DNA of 64,000 nt from Bacteroidota bacterium (GTDB lineage: Bacteria; Bacteroidota; Bacteroidia; Flavobacteriales_D; Crocinitomicaceae). This document shows positions 8,520 through 17,100 of this stretch, in pieces. Location: assembly GCA_016192075.1 (NCBI GenBank), contig JACPUU010000018.1, positions 124,001 through 188,000 on the forward strand, written 5' to 3'. The position numbers and the translations under genes are program-made. Positions within the stretch are counted from its first letter, which is position 1, and every line of letters starts with the position of its first letter. The notes below the pieces were generated by a model. The model did not search any database and was not told where the DNA came from. It saw only the letters and a program-made list of their open reading frames with translations.

Positions 8520-8568
8520 AGAGTCGGGTCGCAGAGCATGATCGTAAAGTCGGGCGCGACCCGACTCT
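8520..8568. repeat. Palindromic GTCGGGTCGC hairpin element
   Basis: AGAGTCGGGTCGC (8520-8532) is perfectly complementary to GCGACCCGACTCT (8556-8568), giving a 13-bp stem with a 23-nt loop. There is no T-run after it, so it is not a classical terminator. It resembles the REP-like GTAG...CTAC hairpins scattered in many Bacteroidota genomes; compare 52411-52465 here. Confidence 0.75.
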
Positions 8569-8597
8569 CCAAAAATCAATCAAAATTATAACCATAT

Positions 8598-8954
8598 ATG
8601 AGCATTCAACGATTAACCACATTCGATTTGTCAGACAGTTTTAACCTGAAATCAATTGCAGCTGTTCAGGAATTGTCAAACCATGATCTGATTTATATCT
8701 ACCATCACCTTAAACCCGGTTGTGATGTGCTATTGGAGTCAGAGGGAACCAACATTAAAGGTGATATCCGCTATAAGGTAACGTTCCGGCACTTTACATT
8801 GGGCTATGTTTCACTGGGAGGGTATTTCAGGGGATATTATGAAAACAATGCTACCCTGACAGCCCGCATTGTTTCTATCAAACAGGAAAAATTTCTGCCC
8901 GCCAGACACATTGACATTGAAGTTGATCTGGTTAAGCTGAAAAACGTTTCGTAA
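8598..8954 (+). CDS. Small protein, possibly HIRAN-like
   Basis: 118 residues. After a short helical start, the segment LKPGCDVLLESEG, then FRHFTLGYVSLGG and NATLTARIVSI, resembles the HIRAN beta-barrel pattern (an 'L.pGd.v.L..ep' strand, a 'lGYvp' strand and a final 'a.v' strand). HIRAN domains bind DNA ends in larger proteins and also occur alone in bacteria. The similarity is by eye only and may be wrong. It has no signal peptide. A strong terminator follows at 8999, so it ends the unit that may start with the small gene at 8153. Confidence 0.6.
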   Translation: MSIQRLTTFDLSDSFNLKSIAAVQELSNHDLIYIYHHLKPGCDVLLESEGTNIKGDIRYKVTFRHFTLGYVSLGGYFRGYYENNATLTARIVSIKQEKFLPARHIDIEVDLVKLKNVS

Positions 8955-8998
8955 CGATTTTAAGGAGAGTATAAATCGTAACTGCTGCGTTTAAACAT

Positions 8999-9034
8999 GA
9001 AATGCGCCGGGTAAATTCCGGCGCATTTCTTTTT
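8999..9034 (+). terminator. Rho-independent terminator
   Basis: A perfect 12-bp stem (GAAATGCGCCGG with CCGGCGCATTTC) has a 7-nt loop and is followed by TTTTT. It lies 45 bases after the stop at 8954. Confidence 0.9.
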
Positions 9035-9119
9035 CATATAAGGCCGTCTTTCAGGCAACTTAATCGGAAATGCTACGTATTTCTTAAAAATATTTCATAA
9101 CTTTACGAAAACTATTTGT

Positions 9120-9731
9120 ATGAAAAAACTGCTTATTCTGTCCGGAGTAGTAGGATTAGTATCTCTGGTCGCCTGTGAGGATCACGAGGTTATTCCGCCT
9201 CCTGTTCCGATCGTTGACCTTAAGTGTGCCTGTGATGCCGTTATTAATGATTCGGCTGTGCAATACACTGACACATGCCGCTATTTCTCAGCTAAATCAA
9301 TTGTTTCGGGCGGGGTTTCCAAAGCAGCCTATTCTACTACCATTCAACTTGATAACCTGACCCAGGGGATGAAAATTGAAATTTGTTCACTGGAGTGGAC
9401 AGACGATGGTTCAAATACACCAACACTGGCACAGTGGCAAACTTATTTTGACAACAACATGGCTCCCGGATATACTACCGGAACCATTACCAACGGTGTC
9501 AAAGTATGGTGGACAGATTTGAACAACAAAGTATGGGTAAGTGATACCGGTGGAATCTGCATCAGCAATTTCAGCTTTGTAAGCATGATTCAGGATTCAG
9601 ATACAACAGGTGATTACATGCTTTTTGAAGCATCATTCAACTGCAAACTTAAAAACTCTGATTACGGTGTAGTCGACAGTATTAAATGCCTTGAAAACGG
9701 ATACGTAAAATCTGCTTTCCGTTTAGAATAA
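9120..9731 (+). CDS. Lipoprotein of unknown function
   Basis: 203 residues. The N-terminus is a lipoprotein signal peptide with lipobox LVAC and the acylated cysteine at residue 19. The following residues (EDHE) are acidic, in line with the Bacteroidota surface-lipoprotein export signal, so it may be displayed outside the outer membrane. The mature part has several cysteines (CACD, C near 53, ICS, GGICIS, FNCK, KCLE) and looks mostly beta. I do not recognise a family. A near-consensus -7 element (TAACTTTA, 9099-9106) precedes the ATG and a clear terminator follows, so it is a single-gene unit. Confidence 0.85.
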   Translation: MKKLLILSGVVGLVSLVACEDHEVIPPPVPIVDLKCACDAVINDSAVQYTDTCRYFSAKSIVSGGVSKAAYSTTIQLDNLTQGMKIEICSLEWTDDGSNTPTLAQWQTYFDNNMAPGYTTGTITNGVKVWWTDLNNKVWVSDTGGICISNFSFVSMIQDSDTTGDYMLFEASFNCKLKNSDYGVVDSIKCLENGYVKSAFRLE

Positions 9732-9753
9732 ACTATTTAAAAACAGGAATATA

Positions 9754-9786
9754 AAAGGGAGATTCACAAAGTCTCCCTTTTTTTTT
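9754..9786 (+). terminator. Rho-independent terminator
   Basis: A 9-bp stem AAAGGGAGA / TCTCCCTTT with a 9-nt loop runs into a T-tract, 22 bases after the lipoprotein stop. Confidence 0.92.
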
Positions 9787-9820
9787 ACTAATTTAGAACT
9801 GAATCAATGTTCAAAAGCGA

Positions 9821-10528
9821 ATGGAAGACTCACTTCGCATAGCCGTTATAGGAGATTACAATTTTGCGTATCATTCACACAACGCAACCAATCAGGCATT
9901 GCAGCATTGTGAAGATGTGCTTGAAATCCCAATCAACTATTACTGGCTGAATGAGCGTGAATGCTGTGAAGAAAATCTTGATTTTTACACAGACTATGAT
10001 GGGGTGCTGATTGCCCCGGGGCCTTACCGTCAGCCATTTTATTTCCAATCCATCATTGCCCGTTTGCTGGAACAAAAAATTCCGGTTCTGGGTACCGGAG
10101 ATTGTTTTAAAATTCTGGTAGAAACCTATTTTCACTCCAAAGGATTTGACCTCACCAAAGAGCGCATTATTTCTGACAACCTGATAGAGGGCAATTACTT
10201 TACCGGCATTATGCTGGATAAAATTACCGGTGACTTTGTCAAACTCTATCTGAATAAAGCCACTACCGAGTATAGCTCATCACGCTTTTCCATTTTACCT
10301 CAGTATTCTGAAATGTTGAGTGAAAGTTTTGAAATTGGCGCCAGAAATCAGTTTTTTGATCCTGAAATTCTGAAATCGAAAGAACATCCGTTCTTTTTAT
10401 TCACCATGTTTTGCCCGCAGATTGTATCAACCAAAGATGTGCCGCACCCTATTTTTACGCATTTCATTAAACAAATAGGAAAAATCAAGCACCTCAATTC
10501 AGGTATAACGTCTAAAAAAGAAAGCTAA
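9821..10528 (+). CDS. CTP-synthase-like glutaminase domain protein, catalytic residues lost
   Basis: 235 residues. The fold matches the class I glutamine amidotransferase domain at the C-terminus of CTP synthase: LRIAVIGDYN at the start, then YDGVLIAPGPYRQ (the PGGFG position), then IPVLGTGDCF (the GICLGMQ elbow), and FTMFCPQ near residue 195 where the active enzyme has F-H-P-E. In this alignment Gly94 sits at the nucleophilic cysteine, with Cys95 one residue further on, and the catalytic His/Glu are Cys198 and Gln200. It therefore should not hydrolyse glutamine in the usual way. It may be a regulator or a related enzyme with different chemistry. It overlaps the biotin carrier gene tail to tail by 4 bases. 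Confidence 0.8.
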   Translation: MEDSLRIAVIGDYNFAYHSHNATNQALQHCEDVLEIPINYYWLNERECCEENLDFYTDYDGVLIAPGPYRQPFYFQSIIARLLEQKIPVLGTGDCFKILVETYFHSKGFDLTKERIISDNLIEGNYFTGIMLDKITGDFVKLYLNKATTEYSSSRFSILPQYSEMLSESFEIGARNQFFDPEILKSKEHPFFLFTMFCPQIVSTKDVPHPIFTHFIKQIGKIKHLNSGITSKKES

Positions 10529-10995
10529 CCAATAAAGTCCAGCTCAATTAAAACCTGATTTTTTTCTACGTTTTCAAGTTTTGTGATGTGTACTTTCAGT
10601 ACCACACAATCAACTTCAGCCTTAATGACATTTTCCATCTTCATGGCTTCCAGAATCAGCATGTTGTCTCCTTTGGCCAGTTTATCACCCTCTTTGGCAA
10701 GAATCTCCAGCACTTTGCCCGGCATGGGTGCCTTTACATTTTTATTTACCAGTTCAGCGCTCCGCTTAATACCCATTTTATCCAAAACCAGGTCAAGCTC
10801 ATCTTTGAATACCAGGTCAAACGTTCTGTGATTTGAACGAATGGTCATGCTTTTATCATCCAGATTCACCTTCAAAACCTCTAAAACACAGGTAGTACCG
10901 TTTTTTGTAAGGGCGTATACATTGTCTCCTAACACTTTTAATTCGGATGAAGTTGCTCCTATTAACAGGTCAGCAGTATAAACGGTAACAGACAT
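10525..10995 (-). CDS. Biotin carboxyl carrier protein (biotin/lipoyl attachment)
   Basis: 156 residues. The C-terminal ~70 residues are a biotinyl domain with APMPGKVLEI and EAMKMEN; Lys119 is the biotinylation site. The first ~75 residues are a beta-rich domain typical of the carrier subunit of Bacteroidota acyl-CoA (propionyl- or acetyl-CoA) carboxylases. It would shuttle carboxybiotin between a biotin carboxylase and a carboxyltransferase in the cytoplasm. No carboxylase or transferase subunit is adjacent in this window, so which complex it serves is open. A near-match -7 element (TAATTTTA on the minus strand, 11015-11022) lies 20 bases upstream. Confidence 0.9.
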   Translation of the reverse strand: MSVTVYTADLLIGATSSELKVLGDNVYALTKNGTTCVLEVLKVNLDDKSMTIRSNHRTFDLVFKDELDLVLDKMGIKRSAELVNKNVKAPMPGKVLEILAKEGDKLAKGDNMLILEAMKMENVIKAEVDCVVLKVHITKLENVEKNQVLIELDFIG

Positions 10996-11150
10996 ACTCT
11001 AAATTTAATGTGCCTAAAATTAACCATTTTAACGGCATTTAATTACCTTGGATAATTATTTGATCAGCGCTTGTTTACAAAATCATTGATTCAGACAACC
11101 CATCCAAACCGGCGGTGTATCTTATAATACCCTCTAAAAAACTACTTCTT

Positions 11151-14100
11151 ATGAATTATTTTATCAAGTCCTTTTGGTTACTGCTAATCGGATTTTTTTC
11201 CATTCCGGCTTTTTCACAGCTTGATACCGATCATTATTTTCCGGCATTATTTGGCCGTGAAGACCAGGGTACACATTACCTGGTGTTGAGTACACACTCA
11301 TCCATTCCATTTGATGTAACAGTAACAGATGGTGCAGGAAACCTGATTACGACGCTGACCATTTCCAACGCAGCATCAACCACCTATATGTTTGGAAGCG
11401 GTACCACCAGCCCGTTACTGGTAACAGAACCCCAGCTCAATACACCCATGACCAGCAAGGGGCTTATTCTGAGCGGGCAGTATCCGTTTTATGCAACGGT
11501 GCGTGTTATTGCCGGGGCACAAGCTACCGCCATGACATCAAAAGGTCAGAAAGCCGCATTGGGAACTGACTTTCGTACCGGTCACCTTTTCCAAAACACC
11601 GGTGAATCATTCAGAAAAAGTAATGTTTTTGGAATTATGGCTACAGAAGACAATACCGTGGTTAATATCGACGATATCAGACCGGGTGTTATTTTCAGAG
11701 GTACCACACCATCCGGTTCACCCCTTACTTCACCTAACGTAACAGTGACCCTGAATGCCGGTGAAACGTATGTGGTTGCTGCTTTTCTGGATGAAGCCGG
11801 TGCCACCCAAAACGTAAATGGTGTAAACGGAACCCACGTAACATCTGACAAACCGATAGTTATGACCACCGGTTCATGGCTGGGCGGCAACCCCATTGTA
11901 TCTGGCTCACCATCAACCGGGCGCGATATCGGGACGGATCAGATAGCACCCATTGATGTAATCGGAGACGAATACGTAGTGATTAAAGGAGAGGGTATTG
12001 ACAACGAAAAAGTCATTGTTGTTGCCGCCTATGACAATACCGATGTAATGATTAACGGAAGCCCGATACCTGTTGCTACCATTGATGCCGGTGATTATTA
12101 CGTAATTGATGGTACTGCCTTTTCTGCGTTCGACAACTTATACCTGCAGGCCTCAAATGATGTTTATGTTTACCAGACTGCCAATGGCGGTGATGGCGCT
12201 ACCGATGACAACGAGCGCCAGAATGATATGATTTTTCTTCCTCCGGTGGGTTGTACCGGTAGTAAAAATGTAGTGCTTCCAAATGTAAACTGGGTTGGAA
12301 CAGCTTATATCAACATTATTGCCAATGCCGGGTCCAATGTTTATGTTAATGGTACTCCACTGGGTACCGGTGATGCGGTTACCGGCACAACCGGTTATGT
12401 GACCTACAAACTGACATCAGGCTACACCGGAGACGTTACCATTACCAGCGATGACCTTATTCGGGTAGCATTAATAAACCTGAGCGGAAACATTGGTGCC
12501 GCCTGTTATTTTTCAGGATTTACCAAGGATGTAGTTGTTCAGACACAAACCGTAAACGGCGACAACATTGCCCTGGAAGGGTGTATCCCGGCCAGCTTTA
12601 CCTTTAGCCTTGACAGCCCTTCAGATGACGACACCCAAATTTCATATACCGTTGCAGGTACTGCAAACAATGGGGTAGATTATACACACATTGATAATAC
12701 ACTTACCATTCCGGCAGGACAAACCTCTGCAACCGTTTTTGTTAACTCCGTTTCAGACGGTGTACCGGAAGGACAGGAATCTATCTACATCATTTATCAG
12801 CCCGATGCCTGTTCACCGGTAGATACTGCCTTTTTATTTATTGATGATGCGCAACCCATTGAATTTACCATTGACGGAACAGACCTGGATTGTTATAACA
12901 ATAACACCGGTGAAATTCTGGTAAATGCCACAGGTGGCTTTCCAGCCTATACCTACCATGTAACTACCAATGGCGGAACCGGAACGACCACGACGTATGC
13001 CTCCAATCCAATTACCGGACTTGCCGCCGGCACTTATTCTGTGCAGGTTTATGACAGTTACGGCTGCAAGGCAGACGCACTTGTAATTGGCGGTGTATTT
13101 GATGCCGACACCACCTTTTTGCCGGATGGAACCGGTGTGAGCTATACAACCACCATCAACATCAACGGGTTTGGAACCGGTGAGCTTTTGGACGACATGA
13201 GTCAGCTTCAGCAAATTTGTGCCACCATGGAACATTCATACCTGGGTGATTTGCAGATAAAAATTATTTCACCAAGCGGACAGCAGGTTATTCTGAAAGA
13301 ATTCTCAGGCGGTGGAAGTACAGATCTTGGAGAGCCCTTTGCATCAGGTCCTGTAGATGGCGCCAACAGTGATCTTACCGATCCCGGAATTGGATTTGAA
13401 TATTGCTGGAATGATGCACCCGTTTTTGGAACCATGGTTTCAGAAGCCGGAAACTACACACACACCATTCCTGCATCAACCGGCGGTACTTATACAGACA
13501 GTTATTTGCCACAGGGATCATACCAGTCTTTTGCAAACCTTAACGGCCTGCTGGGTTCAACACTGGACGGAGACTGGACGCTGGAAGTATCAGATCAGTT
13601 TGGCCTTGACAACGGGTATATTTTTAACTGGAATATCAGCCTGATGTCTGACCTTCCGGACACTTTGGTTACACTGAATGAACCAAACGGAATGACCCTT
13701 GACGGTTTTGTAACACAGGCACAATGCGGAACAAATGATGGTTCTATTAATCTTTCCGTAACCGGCGATTTTGGTCCGTTCACGTTTGCCTGGTCAAACG
13801 GAGCCATAACAGAAGATCTTTCTGGTATTGGTGCCGGAACATACGAAGTGTTTGTAACCGATGCCAACGGATGCGTTGATTCAGCTGAATTTATTCTGAA
13901 CAACATCAGTTCACTCAACATTACTTCTACGGTTACTGCAGTTACCTGTGCCGGCGGAACAAACGGTGCAATAGCTGTGACGACTTCAGGCGGAACAATG
14001 CCTTATACCTACAGCTGGTCAAACGGAGCCATAACCGAAGATTTAAATGCCATTTCTGCCGGAACGTATACCATTACGATCACCGATAATAACGGTTGTA

Positions 14101-17100
14101 TTTATTCAGAAGACATTGTTGTAAACACCTTACCATCCATGACTATTTCAGCCAGCAGTCTGACCAACGAAGCCTGCGGAACAGGTAATGGGTCTATCGA
14201 CATCAGCGTAACCGGCGGATCAGGATCATACGGTTACTCCTGGAGCAATGGTATGCTGACACAAGACATCAGTTCACTTACAGCCGGCTCTTATACAGTC
14301 ACCGTTACTGACGCATACAGCTGCACCGCGCAACAAACGTATTCACTGCTGAATGATGTTTCAAACTGCTCTATGTATTGTTACCTGGATGCTGTTGTAA
14401 ACACCATCACCGATGAAATTTGCGGAAACGGAACCGGAGCAATTGATATCAGCGTTGCAGATGCAACACAGCCATACACTGTTTCATGGAATACCGGTTC
14501 GACCAATGAAGATCTCACAAACCTGGCAGCAGGTACGTATACCATTACGATCAACGATGCCAATCAATGTGAACACATTGAATCATTCACCGTTGCCAAC
14601 GTAACTTCAGGTCTTGGCATAACAGCCAGCTCAATCAGTGACGAAAATTGCGGAGACGGACAAGGTGCAGTTGACATTACCGTTGGTGGAGGAACCCTTC
14701 CCTATACCTACGCCTGGTCAACCAGTGCCACAACGCAGGATATTAGCGCACTTACCGCCGGCAGTTATTCGGTGACCGTGACTGACGGAAACTCATGCCA
14801 GTTCACCCAATCATTTACCATTACCAACAACAGCGGTTCAATGGCCTACTCAACGGTTGTTACAAATGAATACTGTGACAACAATAACGGAGCCATTAAC
14901 CTGACGGTGACTGGAGCATCAGGCTCTATCAGCTACGATTGGTCAAACGGTGCAACCAGCCAGGATCTCACAGCATTGAATCCCGGAACATATACCTGCA
15001 CCATTACCGATCAGACAGGCTGCACATTAACCACGACCGCAATTACTGTTGGCAATAACCCGGGAACGCTTGAAATTCTCTCAACTACCATTACCAATGA
15101 AAATTGCCTGGACGGGCAGGGAGCCATTGACCTTTCAATACTGGGTGGTGCTACGCCTTATGTCTTCAACTGGAGCAACAGCGCTATCACAGAAGATCTT
15201 TCAGGATTAGCTGCCGGAACCTTTTCATGCACCATAACCGATGACAACGGATGCGCTGTTTCAACCGGTGCGCTCACCGTATGGAATTCACCGGGCACAC
15301 TGGCCCTGTCTACCGATTTTGTGACAGATGAACTTTGCGCAAACGCACAAGGAGCCATTTATGTTTCTACTACAGGGGGCACAGCACCGTATACGTATAG
15401 CTGGAACAATGGCTCTGTCAATGAAGACAACCTGGGTCTGGTAGCAGGAAATTATACCCTTACGGTAACCGATGCCAACGGATGCACCCTGAATCTGAGT
15501 GAGTCTGTCTCCAATTCAGCAGGTACACTTCAAATTGACAACGCTGTTTTAACGCATGAAAATTGCGGGAACGGAGGCGGAGCCATTAACCTGATGGTAA
15601 GCGGCGGAACAATGGCATACAACTATGACTGGTCAAGCGGTCAAACCAGCCAGGATATCAGCTCTCTTTCAGCAGGTACTTATTCCGTCACAGTTACTGA
15701 TGCCAACGGTTGTGAAGTCAGCGACTCCTATACCATCAACAACAATACCGGTACACTCAGCGTGTCATCGGTAAGTACGGCAGAAATATGCAGTGACGCC
15801 AGCGGATCCATTGATCTTACCGTTACCGGTGGTACCCCGGGGTACTCATACCTCTGGTCAAACAGCGCCTTGTCAGAAGACTTATCAGGCCTGAGCGCCG
15901 GAACGTATTCATGTGACGTTACAGATGCAATGGGATGTACATTCAGCACCGGACCTATTGTTATTGGTAACAATCCGGGCACACTGGCTGTAAGTCAAAC
16001 GGTGACCAATGAATCATGTGCCGCATCAAACGGTGCTGTTGATTTAACCGTAACTGGCGGAGACGGCTCATACAGCTATATCTGGTCAACATCAGCCACC
16101 AGCCAGGATATTTCAGGACTCACAGCCGGCAATTACACGTACACCGTTTCTGACGGAAATGGCTGCGAAATTTCAGGTGATGCGGACCTGATCAACACAT
16201 CCGGATCATTCATGGTTACGTATGCTGTGACAGACGAACTTTGTAATAACAACAGCGGTGCCATTGATCTTACCCTTGCGGGTGGAGCTTCACCAATTGT
16301 GTTTGCATGGAGCAACGGAGCCATTTCTGAAGACATTACCGCACTGAATGAAGGCACCTATTCCTGCACCCTAACAGACAACAACGGCTGCCAGGTAAAT
16401 ACCGGCAACCTGGTTGTATCAAACAACCCCGGATCACTTACCCTTGACAACATCGATGTTACCAATGAAAACTGTGGAAACGGCATTGGATCAATTGATA
16501 TTACCGTTTCTGGCGGAACAGCCCCGGTAACCTATCTCTGGAGCACCAGTGCAACAACGCAGGACATTCTGCTGCTGTCTGCCGGTAATTATTCCTGCAC
16601 GGTTACAGCGGCTGGTGGATGTACACTCGATTTAACCGCTACGGTTAATGATGATCCGGGCAATCTCCAGATTTTTGCACAAACGGTAACCAACGAATCA
16701 TGCGGCTCAGATAACGGAGCCATTGACATTACAATGGCCGGTGGAACACCAGGGTATACCTATGTCTGGTCAAACGGATCAACCACACAAGATATCAGTG
16801 CACTGAACGAAGGCACTTATTCACTCTTTGTAAGTGATGCCGGCGGATGCTCATTCAATACTGATTTCACCATCCTTAATGCGGGTGGAAACATGACCAT
16901 TTCAGGCGCTACCACAGGCAATGAAATTTGTGGTAATGCAGCCGGATCAATTGATATCACGTTAACTGACGGAACGGCCCCTTACCTGTTCAACTGGAGC
17001 AACGGTGCCATTTCTGAAGACATCAGCGGATTAACAGCCGGAACCTACACCGTAACCATTACCGATTTCAATTCCTGCACCACCAGCGGATCATTTACTG

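Noticed and set aside
11115-11150. GTG start for the giant adhesin
   Set aside because: It would put 12 mostly non-basic residues before a normal signal peptide; ATG 11151 gives a standard leader.
12834-13235. 133-codon antisense open frame in the adhesin gene
   Set aside because: It is explained by the low stop frequency opposite Gly/Thr/Asn-rich coding DNA; several similar antisense frames occur along the array.
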